DNA from: Roseiarcus sp963753135
GTDB lineage: Bacteria > Pseudomonadota > Alphaproteobacteria > Rhizobiales > Beijerinckiaceae
DNA length: 64,000 nucleotides
Direction: 5' to 3'
Assembly: GCA_963753135.1 (NCBI GenBank)
Contig: CAVWBA010000018.1
Span: 1-64,000 of the forward strand
Below, in pieces: positions 50,971 through 60,816 of the stretch (positions are counted from its first letter, which is position 1; each line of letters starts with the position of its first letter). The notes below the pieces were generated by a model. It did not search any database. It was given only the letters and a program-made list of their open reading frames with translations, and had not been told where the DNA came from. The position numbers and the translations under genes are program-made.

Positions 50971-51931
50971 TTAGAAGTCGAACGAGATCATCTTCTTCAT
51001 CATTGCGACTCCTATCCCCATCCAGAAAATCGCAATCACCGAGATCACTTTTCCATGACTCGTCGTCCACAATATCGAAATGTATTTTAGGCGACGAAGC
51101 GTATAGCGCACCGACGACGATAAACGGCACCGCCCCGATAATCGCCGCCGAGGCTTTCGCTTCCATCGACATGGCGGTGATCTTCGCCTTCATCTTCTTG
51201 CGTTCGCGCAACACACGGGAAAGGTTGCCCAAGGCCTCCGAGAGGTTGCCGCCCGCCTTGCTCTGGATGGCGATGACAATCGAAAAGAAGTTCGTCTCGG
51301 CGATCGGAACGCGCTGCGCCATCCGCTCGATGCCTTCCGACAGGGTCATTCCAATCGAGAGCGCCTCGACAATTTTTCGAAACTCCGACTTCACCGGCTC
51401 GGGGCTTTCCGTCGCGGCTATTCGGATCGTATCGCCAAGGGGAAGGCCGGATTTGATTCCCCGTACTATGATATCGATGGCGGTCGGAAAGTTGGAGATG
51501 AACTTGTTGATGCGCCGAATGCGCAAGCGCGCCAGCGTGAGTTGGGGCAACCCGATCGTGGCCGTGACGACAACAAGAAGCGTGAGCAACAAGCTTCTCG
51601 ACTGAATATAGGTCAAGGCGCCGCAAATCAGGCCAAGCAGCACGCTCCCGATCCAATATTGCTGTTTGGTGATCGAGAGTCCGGCCTGTTCAATTTTTGT
51701 CGTCAGACTGACGCGCCGCCGTTTTCCCTTCAATTCGCTATCGCGAACGCCGTCGGCAATCTGCTTCTTGCGCGCCGCGCGATCAACGCTAACCGCCACA
51801 CTCGCCTTCGCGTCAGTTTTTGCGACGGCCGCACGCCGCTTGTCGGCGCGCGAGTCACCGCCGACAAAGGCGAACGCGAGCCCGCCCAATCCAATCGCCA
51901 GACATCCGGCCACCGCTATCGGATTGATCAT
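50971..51931 (-). CDS. tadB: Tad pilus inner-membrane protein TadB, frameshift near C terminus
   Basis: GspF-type platform protein, ~319 residues. Membrane segment AVAGCLAIGLGGLAFAFVGG; WIGSVLLGLICGALTYIQSR; central NFPTAIDIIVRGIKSGLPLG and SIVIAIQSKAGGNLSEALGN, SRVLRERKKMKAKITAMSME typical of TadB. The AAAA run at 51085-51088 has one A too many: with three, the chain continues YISILWTTSHGKVISVIAIF, WMGIGVAMMKKMISFDF and stops at 50971, giving the usual last membrane helix. As written the frame ends in an unrelated acidic tail at 50960. Confidence 0.88.
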
Positions 51932-51958
51932 GCCGATTACCCTCTACTCACTCGAATT

Positions 51959-53371
<1,413 letters not shown>

Positions 53372-53436
53372 CGCTCAGGCTCCTTTGCGCTCGTGCGACC
53401 GCTCAGCGGAAATGGCGCGATGCGTCTGCAAGCCGA

Positions 53437-54711
53437 TCATTTCTTCTTGCGCCCAATCTTGGCGATGAGCGGCTCGAGAATGCCTCTTTTGGGCTTGCGC
53501 GCCTCGGCTCGGCCGGCAAGCGTCGAGGCAAGATCAACGAAGGCCTGCGCGGTTTTCCCGTTTGGCTCGATCTCGGCGATCATTTGCCCATTATTGGCGG
53601 CGGCGCCGAACAGCTTGGCGTCGTGCGGAATGATTGCAGTCGGATCAGTTTCAACCGTCTTGGCGAATTCCGCCGCTGCGATTTCCGGCCGCTTCAGCAT
53701 GCCGACGCCGTTCAGGACCAGCCGTGACGGCGCGTCGTTGAGGCGTGCGCCCTTGACGTTGTCGATCAGATTTTTGGTGTTGCGCAGATTCGCGAGATCG
53801 GGGGTCGCGACGACGATGACTTCGTCGGCGGAGACGAGGATTCGCCGGGCCCAGCTCGACCACACGTGCGGCACATCAAGCACAATCCAGGGCGTCGACG
53901 CGCGCATGGCGTCGAGCAGCGAGTCGAACGAAGCCTCGCTGAAGTCGAGGACCCGATCCAGAGTGGCGGGCGCGGCGAGCAGACTCAGTTTCTCGCCGCA
54001 CTTGGAAAGCAGACGTTCCACCAGGACGGTGTCGACGCGATCCGGGGCGAACACCGCCTCCGCAACGCCCTGAGGCGGATCCTGGTTGTAGTCGAGTCCC
54101 GCAGTTCCAAAGGCAAGATCGAAATCGGCGATGATCGTCGCCATTTCGGTAACCGACGCCAGGCTCCACGCCAGATTGTGGGCGATGGTCGACGCCCCGA
54201 CGCCCCCCTTGGCGCCGACGACGGCGATCACCCGTCCAAGGGGCTTGGCGCCGGGCACGCTGAACAGTTGAGACATCGCCTGAATGAAGTCGACGACGCC
54301 AAACGGGGCGACAAGATATTCGCTGACCCCACGCGCCATCAACTGCCGATAGAGGACGATGTCGTTGAGCTTGCCAAGGACGACGACCTTGGTCCCCGCA
54401 TCACAATATTCAGCGAGCTCTTCGAGTTGCCCTAGCAGCGCGTCTCGATTGCCCGGCGCCTCGAGCACCACGACATTCGGCGTCGGGGCGCTCTTATAGG
54501 CTTCAAGCGCGGCCGCAGCGCCGCCCATGTTCTGTTTGACATGCGCTTTCGCCATTCGCCGATCGGATATCGCGGCGCTAACGATCGCCGCGATATCGGG
54601 CGATTCGCAGAACGCCTGGATCGACACGCGCGGCACCGGCTCGATTTGCGCAACCGACCGATCCACGGCGGTATCGCCGTTGTTTCCAGCGTCAGCGTAT
54701 TGCGCCTTCAT
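53437..54711 (-). CDS. cpaE: pilus localisation ATPase CpaE/TadZ
   Basis: MinD/ParA-like protein, 424 residues, that positions the pilus machine. N-terminal receiver-like domain (~30-155) without the usual phosphoacceptor pattern, then the deviant Walker A VVGAKGGVGASTIAHNLAW at about residue 165-183 and ADFDLAFGTAGLDYNQDPP. C-terminal basic tail GILEPLIAKIGRKKK may touch the membrane. Six bases separate it from cpaD upstream. Confidence 0.92.
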   Translation of the reverse strand: MKAQYADAGNNGDTAVDRSVAQIEPVPRVSIQAFCESPDIAAIVSAAISDRRMAKAHVKQNMGGAAAALEAYKSAPTPNVVVLEAPGNRDALLGQLEELAEYCDAGTKVVVLGKLNDIVLYRQLMARGVSEYLVAPFGVVDFIQAMSQLFSVPGAKPLGRVIAVVGAKGGVGASTIAHNLAWSLASVTEMATIIADFDLAFGTAGLDYNQDPPQGVAEAVFAPDRVDTVLVERLLSKCGEKLSLLAAPATLDRVLDFSEASFDSLLDAMRASTPWIVLDVPHVWSSWARRILVSADEVIVVATPDLANLRNTKNLIDNVKGARLNDAPSRLVLNGVGMLKRPEIAAAEFAKTVETDPTAIIPHDAKLFGAAANNGQMIAEIEPNGKTAQAFVDLASTLAGRAEARKPKRGILEPLIAKIGRKKK

Positions 54712-54717
54712 GGTCGA

Positions 54718-55455
54718 TCAGTTTCCGTTGGTCGGCAGATCGCCGCCGATTGGCGTAAGCACGGCGTTCGTCCAGTTGGTGCTCGGATCTTGACCGTTCC
54801 GGACAGCCTCGATGGCTCTGGTGCGCATCGCGACATCGGATGGGCCAACCGCGCGCGGCTGGACAAAATCTCGCGGGTCATCGACCTGAGCTGCAATGGT
54901 CGATTGGGTGGCGCAGCCAAAGTTCGAGTAAGGCTCGTTCTTCCATCCTTCGACCGATGACCCGGAAGCGAGATCTTCCGGCCATTGACCGCACGGCGTC
55001 GGGACGATCGCCTTGAGCCCGGTGAACGACACGCGCACCGGTGGCGCCGCGCCATCATTCGAGGGCCAATAATCTCCGACGGCGATCCTGCCTTTGACGC
55101 CAGCCGCGAGAAGCGCCCTGCGGACCTCGTAAACGGCGATCGAGTTTGGATTCGTTCCCGCGGGCGTCTCAATCATGACCACGCCCGAGCCGTAGCGGCG
55201 ATAGCGGTCCGCAAAGGCGCGAACATTCGCCCGCGAGCGCGCGTCGAGCCTGCCGCCGACGGGGTAGAGATCCATGCTCGCGGGCGCCGCGGCGACGACG
55301 ATCGGATGGCGCTGCTCAAAGCCGCCAGGGTAAACGGGATCGGAAGACGCGTAGGGAACGCCGCAGCCGGCGAGAGCGGCCGCCGCGGCGACGGCCAGGC
55401 TCAGCCTCAAGCCTTGCGCCGTGGACGATGATCGTGCGTCAGGAGAAGCGGCCAT
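54718..55455 (-). CDS. cpaD: CpaD-family pilus assembly lipoprotein
   Basis: Lipoprotein of 245 residues; signal LSLAVAAAAALAGC with lipobox LAGC at residue ~31, then YPGGFEQRHPIVVAAAPASM, DLYPVGGRLDARSRANVRAF and a C-terminal NFGCATQSTIAAQVDDPRDF, QPRAVGPSDVAMRTRAIEAV typical of CpaD. It is thought to assist the CpaC secretin in the outer membrane. Confidence 0.92.
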   Translation of the reverse strand: MAASPDARSSSTAQGLRLSLAVAAAAALAGCGVPYASSDPVYPGGFEQRHPIVVAAAPASMDLYPVGGRLDARSRANVRAFADRYRRYGSGVVMIETPAGTNPNSIAVYEVRRALLAAGVKGRIAVGDYWPSNDGAAPPVRVSFTGLKAIVPTPCGQWPEDLASGSSVEGWKNEPYSNFGCATQSTIAAQVDDPRDFVQPRAVGPSDVAMRTRAIEAVRNGQDPSTNWTNAVLTPIGGDLPTNGN

Positions 55456-55499
55456 TGGAGCTGTCTTTCTGAGGAAATTGTTGGCGAAGCACGCAAGGC

Positions 55500-57011
55500 C
55501 TACTGGGTGATGAATCCGATCTTGCCTGAATAGCCAGGCATTGGCTGGAGCGATTGCGAGGCGGAGTAGATCCGGTTGACGCGGCCCAGGAACCAGGTCT
55601 GGGGATCGCTGGCGTCCTGGAAATTCTGGTCGGGTCTCACGACCTGGCTCGGGTCGATCGCGTGCGCGATGAATGGCGTGACGACGATCAAGAGTTCCGT
55701 CTCGTTGCGCTGATAGTCCCGCGAGCGAAACATAGCCCCAAGGATTGGCAGATTCATCAGCGCCGGAAAGCCATTGATCGCCTGTTCCGTCTGAGTGCTG
55801 ATCAAGCCAGCCGAGGCGATCGAACCGCCGGAGGGCAATTCCACCGTGGTCGTATTGTTGCGGGTCCGGAAACCTGGGATCGAAATGCCGCTGAAGGTAA
55901 TTTGCTTCGTATAGTCGATATCAGTGACTTCGGTTGCGATGCGGAGCTGGATTCGTCCGTCGGACAAGACGACTGGGGTAAAATTCAGGGTTACGCCATA
56001 GGGCTGCTGGATGAATCCGTACTGGCAGGTCGGATTGCATTGTATGTTATTGAGGATCGGAATCGTGCCGCCGGCAAGGAACTTGGCGGTCTCTCCTGAC
56101 ACTGCGGTAACGGTGGGCTCGGCGAGCGTGTGGGCGACCCCCTGTCGCTCGAACGCCTGCAAGGTGGCGCTCATGCTCCCGGCGCCCTTGAACCAGCTTA
56201 GGGTGCCTTCGGAGGTGGCGACGGCGCCGTTGATCGCGAACGGGGGATCGAGCGTGAAGCTTCCATTCGGCCCGGTGCCGCTCAGGTTGACGCCCAGTTG
56301 CTTGATGATGTCACGCCGAATCTCGGCGACCGTGACGCGCAGACTGACCTGGTCGGCCCCCCGGATCGTAAGCGCGTTGACCACTTTGCCCTGGGGGCTG
56401 CTAGGCGACTTGCCGGCGGAGCCGCCGGGAGAGCCGCCTCCGCCGGAGCTGTTCGAAATGGAGATCGAAGGGCCGCTTCCGGAGGATGAGGTTGGCGAAT
56501 CGTTGACGAAACCGGAAGCGATGTCGAGCGCCTTTTGCGCCTCCTCCGCCGAGGCCACTGATCCGGTGAGAATGATTGTGTTCTCGACGGTTCGCACGCG
56601 GATCTCGTTGCCCGGGATCGCGACATTGAGGAGCGCCGTCAACTCGCCAACGGCTCGCCCGACCGAGACCTGGAAGGACGCGATTCGTCGCCCGTCCTTG
56701 GCCAAGGCGAAAATGGTTGTGTGGCCGTTGGCGACGCCGGAGATATAGATGCGTTTGGCCGTGCGCACGATCGCATTGGCGACGGCGGGATCGCCGACGT
56801 AGATCTCCCCCGCTTCCTCAGGCAAGTCGCGTATGACCGATTGTCCGACGCCCAATTGCAGGGGCTGGGCGGTCGCGTCCGACATGGCGCCCATACGCGC
56901 GAAATCGTCGCCATCGGCGGCTCGGACGGTCGAAGCCGCCGCGATGGCGAGAAGCGCCGCCACGACGCAAACGGCGATATTCGACCGTCCCTGAATGCGA
57001 TGGGACCTCAT
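55500..57011 (-). CDS. cpaC: pilus secretin CpaC/RcpA
   Basis: Outer-membrane secretin of the Flp pilus, 503 residues. Signal peptide IAVCVVAALLAIAAASTVRA; N-terminal BON/N0-like domains (SVIRDLPEEAGEIYVGDPAV, VRTVENTIILTGSVASAEEA); a Ser/Gly-rich insert (SSGSGPSISISNSSGGGGSP) around residue 200; then the secretin domain with LAEPTVTAVSGETAKFLAGG, ATEVTDIDYTKQITFSGISI, LPSGGSIASAGLIS and LPILGAMFRSRDYQRNETEL. ATG 57011 is used because it starts the signal peptide; the open frame continues into cpaB. It follows cpaB after 49 bases. Confidence 0.93.
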   Translation of the reverse strand: MRSHRIQGRSNIAVCVVAALLAIAAASTVRAADGDDFARMGAMSDATAQPLQLGVGQSVIRDLPEEAGEIYVGDPAVANAIVRTAKRIYISGVANGHTTIFALAKDGRRIASFQVSVGRAVGELTALLNVAIPGNEIRVRTVENTIILTGSVASAEEAQKALDIASGFVNDSPTSSSGSGPSISISNSSGGGGSPGGSAGKSPSSPQGKVVNALTIRGADQVSLRVTVAEIRRDIIKQLGVNLSGTGPNGSFTLDPPFAINGAVATSEGTLSWFKGAGSMSATLQAFERQGVAHTLAEPTVTAVSGETAKFLAGGTIPILNNIQCNPTCQYGFIQQPYGVTLNFTPVVLSDGRIQLRIATEVTDIDYTKQITFSGISIPGFRTRNNTTTVELPSGGSIASAGLISTQTEQAINGFPALMNLPILGAMFRSRDYQRNETELLIVVTPFIAHAIDPSQVVRPDQNFQDASDPQTWFLGRVNRIYSASQSLQPMPGYSGKIGFITQ

Positions 57012-57060
57012 GTCCTGGCTCCGTCTCTGCAGAACACGCGACAACCGACAGGAACGCGAA

Positions 57061-57855
57061 TCATCGGGCCGCCTGCTGCGGGGCGCCATAGCGAACGACC
57101 GTCAACGCGCTGTCGGCGCTGACAACCGTCCTCGCTGGGCCGCCGCTGTCGACGAGACTGCGGAGAACAAGATGAAGGTTCGAATTGCCGGCATGTTGAG
57201 CAAGGATGATGAGATCGACCTGGTCCGGGTCGAGCTCGAGCGTCGCGTTCGCCCCCGTGACCACCTTCTTGCCATTCTGCTCTTCGACGTTCTGACCGAT
57301 GGCGAGGACGCGCACGTTGGTCAGGATCGGCTCAGCTGTCATGACCTCGACCCCTCGGGTCTTGGTGGCCTCATCGTCGCGCGCCAGGCGAACAACGTCG
57401 ACTCGATCGTTGGGCAGAATGAATCCGCCAGCCGTCGAGTCGCCTTCGTTGTCGATCTTGATCGCGACTGCGCGCTTTCCAGTCGGCAGAATCGCCGACA
57501 TAAAGCCGCCCGTCCCGGCCTTAACGAGCTTGTCGTGCCGGATCGGCTCGCCGCGCAGGAACGCGACCCTCGTCATTGAGCCCTCTACGTCCTTAAGCGC
57601 GTCCGGCTTTCCGGACTTCGTGATCATGAGCTCGGAGACGTCCGCCTTTGGCCAAGGGTGCCAGACTGTCGCACCCTCATTGACGACCGTGCCCATGGAC
57701 AGGTCCTGAGCCGCGACAAGGACCTGCTCAACGTCAACCTTCGGCTGAACCTCAGCCGTGGGGGGAGCCGAGTTCGAAGCGCCGCGCAGAAACATGTAGG
57801 TCGCGCCGAACGCCAGAATGGCGATCGCCCCCACAATGATCAGCCTACGATTCAT
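57061..57855 (-). CDS. cpaB: Flp pilus assembly protein CpaB/RcpC
   Basis: Periplasmic, membrane-anchored protein of 264 residues. N-terminal helix RLIIVGAIAILAFGATYMFL; SAF-domain part VLVAAQDLSMGTVVNEGATV, AFLRGEPIRHDKLVKAGTGG and RAVAIKIDNEGDSTAGGFIL followed by PNDRVDVVRLARDD, the standard RcpC domain, and VLAIGQNVEEQNGKKVVTGA. First gene of the cpaB-C-D-E-F-tadB-C run; its promoter must lie in 57856-58270. Confidence 0.93.
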   Translation of the reverse strand: MNRRLIIVGAIAILAFGATYMFLRGASNSAPPTAEVQPKVDVEQVLVAAQDLSMGTVVNEGATVWHPWPKADVSELMITKSGKPDALKDVEGSMTRVAFLRGEPIRHDKLVKAGTGGFMSAILPTGKRAVAIKIDNEGDSTAGGFILPNDRVDVVRLARDDEATKTRGVEVMTAEPILTNVRVLAIGQNVEEQNGKKVVTGANATLELDPDQVDLIILAQHAGNSNLHLVLRSLVDSGGPARTVVSADSALTVVRYGAPQQAAR

Positions 57856-58270
57856 GAATCATGGTCCTTCAAGCCCTGACCGCCGGCGGCATGATTTAGA
57901 CATCGTAATCGTCAAGGTACGGTTAATTTAAAGTATCGAAATGTACCCGGAGGGCGAGAGAGCCCGACAAAAGCTCCATCGAATACCTTTGTCACTATGA
58001 TATTCCGAAGAGATAGGCATAACAATCTTCGCTATTCAGCCTGAGCTGAGATAATTACCGAAAAACAACGAATTCACACTTTCCGAGTTGTGCGATGAAT
58101 TCTTAGGTCGACCCTCGTCACTTCATCGAGGCGAATATTATCCCTTTGCCGAGAAAATGACCGAAAGCGAATGTTGACTGTCGGCGACCCCATCGGAACC
58201 AGCCAGCACAGATCGCGAAGCGGCGACTTCCGCGCGCTGACTCGTGGGCGTCGACGGCCACAGGGCTGGC
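57856..58270. other. AT-richer intergenic region upstream of cpaB
   Basis: 415 bases between cpaA and cpaB without a credible gene. The stretch 57900-58090 is clearly richer in A and T (GGTTAATTTAAAGTATCG at 57922-57939, ATATTCCGAAGAGATAGGCA at 58000-58019). TTGACG at the complement of 57914-57919 may be a -35 for the cpaB operon. No terminator recognised after cpaA. Confidence 0.35.
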
Positions 58271-58783
58271 TTAGGTGACTACAGCCCAAATCGATGAATT
58301 CGGATATTGCATCAACCCCGCCGCCGCCAACGCAATTCCATAAGGGACCCCAGCGTTGGCGTTGTGCAATCGCACAAGCCAGTCCATACGGCCAAAAACG
58401 GCGGGCAGAGGAAACATACGCGCGCCCAGAAGAATCAAAGTGAGACCCCCGCCAAACAGGGCCGCCGCGAGACCATAGTCGAAGATCGCGGTCCATCCGA
58501 GCCACGCGGCCGTGGCCGCCGCCAGTTTGGCGTCTCCGCCGCCGATCCAGCCGAAATTGAACATGGCGAATGTAATGACTAAGATCGCCAAGGCGCATGA
58601 AACATTTAGCAGAATATCGACAGCCGGAATCCCGAGCATCGCGGCGAGGATCAAATATCCAACGGCGAGAATGATACAAAGTCGATTGGGTATCGTAAAG
58701 GTCAATAAGTCCATGGACGCTGATAGCGCCATCACGGTGGGAAAGAAGGCGAAAGCCAGAAGATGGAGGACGCTCGAAGCCAT
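58271..58783 (-). CDS. cpaA: prepilin peptidase CpaA/TadV
   Basis: Aspartate protease of the inner membrane that cleaves Flp prepilin, 170 residues with about five to six membrane segments. The two catalytic aspartates are in SMDLLTFTIPNRLC and GWIGGGDAKLAAA. Small, as usual for TadV. It lies 136 bases from the restored start region of flp and probably shares its mRNA. Confidence 0.92.
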   Translation of the reverse strand: MASSVLHLLAFAFFPTVMALSASMDLLTFTIPNRLCIILAVGYLILAAMLGIPAVDILLNVSCALAILVITFAMFNFGWIGGGDAKLAAATAAWLGWTAIFDYGLAAALFGGGLTLILLGARMFPLPAVFGRMDWLVRLHNANAGVPYGIALAAAGLMQYPNSSIWAVVT

Positions 58784-58919
58784 TTTCTTCAGTTTGATTT
58801 ACTAGGAAGCGGATCAGAGGCCCCGCCTAAACCTTCCCTTGACTAGGAGAAGGCAAGGCCAGCGGTTCGCGCCGACGCGGTAGCGGCGCCGACGCGAAAC
58901 TCTCTTGAGCGAGGTCGCT

Positions 58920-59084
58920 CTACTTGAGGGTGGCGCCAACTTCGTTGAACACTGTGCTGACCTTCGTGCCAACCGTCTGGACCGCTGTGATGATGAAGAC
59001 GGCGATCAGCGAGGCGATCAGCGCATACTCGATCGCGGTGACGCCAGATTCGTCCGCCGCGAAGTTCTTCATGGATTTGAACAC
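58920..59084 (-). CDS. flp: Flp/Fap-type pilin
   Basis: Major pilin of the Tad pilus, 54 residues. Basic leader with FAADESG, then the cleavage site G/VTAIEY (Glu at +5 of the mature chain), hydrophobic ALIASLIAVFIITAVQTVG and a short tail STVFNEVGATLK. GTG 59084 is favoured because GGAGC lies seven bases before it; ATG 59072 is an alternative. Confidence 0.9.
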   Translation of the reverse strand: MFKSMKNFAADESGVTAIEYALIASLIAVFIITAVQTVGTKVSTVFNEVGATLK

Positions 59085-59174
59085 TTGTTTGCTCCTGCTC
59101 CGAAACCCCATTCGGCGGCAAACCCGCTTTTCCGCGCCGCCGATGGGGGTCCAAATTAGGACTGCCCGATTTCG

Positions 59175-59240
59175 ACCCCGTTAATTTGAACGATTTCCAG
59201 TCGAGCCCGATTTCGAAGTTAAGCAATTGGTTAAGCCGCG
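59175..59240 (-). promoter_or_regulatory. putative flp promoter region with TTAAC half-sites
   Basis: On the minus strand TTAAC occurs three times: complement of 59180-59184, 59218-59222 and 59230-59234, the last two as TTAACCAATTGCTTAAC. This resembles CtrA half-sites (TTAA-N7-TTAA) but the spacing is N8. CtrA controls pilin genes in Caulobacter. The flanking 59241-59539 shows no gene. Confidence 0.3.
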
Positions 59241-59582
59241 AATAAAGTTGAACCAAGCAAACCAGACGTCAATTTGAAACAAGTTTTAACTAAAATCGAG
59301 AAGCGAAACGCCTGTCATGCCGTCGCCGATTGGCGCTTCACAACCGACGGTGCTCGCGTCAAACTGAAAAGCCTCTATCCCTCAATATGAATGAATCGCG
59401 CCACTAGCCGACACGTCCCGGTTGTCCCCGTGACAAGGGGAACCGATTCCCACGCTCCTGCGTTTCTCGAGTGATAGGGCGCTGCCTAGCGCTCAATTTG
59501 GCGGTCGGGACTGCCGATTTCGGCCAAAATTGAGCCGGGATGGAGCGCCGATTTCGCAATGCCCACGAGAAAGGAGCGTTCG

Positions 59583-59735
59583 ATGGACGCGCACGAACGT
59601 CCGGTCGTGACCGAAGAGAACAAGGTCGCCGTGCGGGCCGGCTCGACGGGACATCATGTCCGTTACATACTCATCGGCAGTGTCGCGCTGGCCATGCTGG
59701 CCTGGATCCTGGTCGAGGTGTTTGTGAGACCGTGA
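59583..59735 (+). CDS. small single-span membrane protein coupled to udgX
   Basis: Protein of 50 residues with AAAGGAG seven bases before its ATG. Hydrophilic N terminus (DAHERPVVTEENKVAVRAGS), GHHVRY, and one membrane helix ILIGSVALAMLAWILVEVFV ending RP. Its stop codon overlaps the GTG start of udgX (GTGA), so the two are probably translated together. Family not recognised. Confidence 0.65.
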   Translation: MDAHERPVVTEENKVAVRAGSTGHHVRYILIGSVALAMLAWILVEVFVRP

Positions 59736-60391
59736 GCGCTGCAGGCGACGATAGCCAGCCGAATGAGAGACTCGACAGCTTGCGTCGCGAAGCCGCGTCC
59801 TGTCGCGCTTGCCCCTTGTGGAAAAACGCGACCCAGACAGTGTTCGGAGAAGGCCCGGCCGACGCCGAGATCGTGTTTGTCGGCGAACAGCCCGGAGACA
59901 AGGAAGACCTCCAAGGCCGTCCCTTTGTCGGGCCGGCGGGCCTGCTGTTGGATAGGGCGCTCGCGGAGGCGGGCGTCGATCGCCGGCGCGTTTACGTGAC
60001 CAATGCGGTTAAGCATTTTAAGTTTGAGCCGCGCGGCAAGCGACGGCTGCACAAGCGCCCCAACGCCAGCGAGATCAAAATATGCCGGCGCTGGCTATCG
60101 GAAGAAATCGAACTCATTCGTCCGCAGCTTATTGTCGCCCTCGGGGCAACCGCAGCCCAGGGACTCGCGGAACGGGCGATCCCCGTCCAGAGCAACCGAG
60201 GCAAGGTCCTGGACGTGGCGAATGGATTGCGCGTCTTCATCACCATCCATCCGTCCGCGTTGCTGCGCCTGCAGGATGACGAGGAGAGGCATTCTGCTTA
60301 CGCAGCTTTCGTGAATGACCTGCGCGCGATTGAGCAATTGGCCAAGGCTCCGGTAAGCCAATCAAAATTTGCCGTCCGCGCCGCCGGATAG
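59732..60391 (+). CDS. udgX: UdgX-type uracil-DNA binding protein/glycosylase
   Basis: Family 4-like uracil-DNA glycosylase of the UdgX branch, 219 residues. Iron-sulfur cysteines start with CRAC (24-27). Active-site words GEQPGDKEDLQGRPFVGPAG (51-70), NAVKHFKFEP (91-100), then the UdgX-specific loop KRRLHK (103-108) with His107, the residue that in mycobacterial UdgX becomes covalently bonded to the abasic site after uracil removal. C-terminal IHPSALLRL. GTG 59732 overlaps the stop of the upstream small membrane-protein gene by four bases. A second, classical UdgA is encoded 0.4 kb downstream on the other strand. Confidence 0.85.
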   Translation: MSAAGDDSQPNERLDSLRREAASCRACPLWKNATQTVFGEGPADAEIVFVGEQPGDKEDLQGRPFVGPAGLLLDRALAEAGVDRRRVYVTNAVKHFKFEPRGKRRLHKRPNASEIKICRRWLSEEIELIRPQLIVALGATAAQGLAERAIPVQSNRGKVLDVANGLRVFITIHPSALLRLQDDEERHSAYAAFVNDLRAIEQLAKAPVSQSKFAVRAAG

Positions 60392-60414
60392 CGCGTCGCT
60401 CCAGCGCTGGGCCG

Positions 60415-60654
60415 TCAGTCCTTAACGTCGGTGTCCGGCCGGTCGTCGCCGCTTTCCTCTTCCTCATGCCAACGGCCGGAGCTGTCCTCGTACTCGATCG
60501 CGCTGCTTTGGCCCGGGACGCGCTGCTCCTGGGCGGCCCGGTTCGCAGCGGCATGAGCCTCCTGGCGCGTCCGAAAGGTCTCGGAGAAGACGTCCCCGAC
60601 CTTATAGGCCCATCCGCCGTCGTGCTCGACGACGGTGTAGGTGACTTGGCTCAT
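60415..60654 (-). CDS. DUF2188-domain protein
   Basis: Protein of 79 residues: TYTVVEHDGGWAYKVGDVFS, FRTRQEAHAAANRAAQEQRV, then an acidic tail. This is the DUF2188 pattern (HDGGWAVK...F.T..EA...A) found in many proteobacteria; function unknown. ATG 60654 has AGGAAG 8-9 bases before it. It ends 23 bases after the convergent udgX. Confidence 0.8.
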   Translation of the reverse strand: MSQVTYTVVEHDGGWAYKVGDVFSETFRTRQEAHAAANRAAQEQRVPGQSSAIEYEDSSGRWHEEEESGDDRPDTDVKD

Positions 60655-60816
60655 GGTCAAAGCTTCCTCTCGTTGCGTTCGCGCTGAGCCGCCCGTAGGT
60701 CCGCCCACGCCGAAGCGCTCCATCTGGCGGCTCCAGCGCCGTCTTGCAATGGCCTTAGACCGGCGCTCTTCGGGCTGCGAGCAAGAGTAGCGTCACGCCA
60801 ATAAGGGCGGCCTTTT

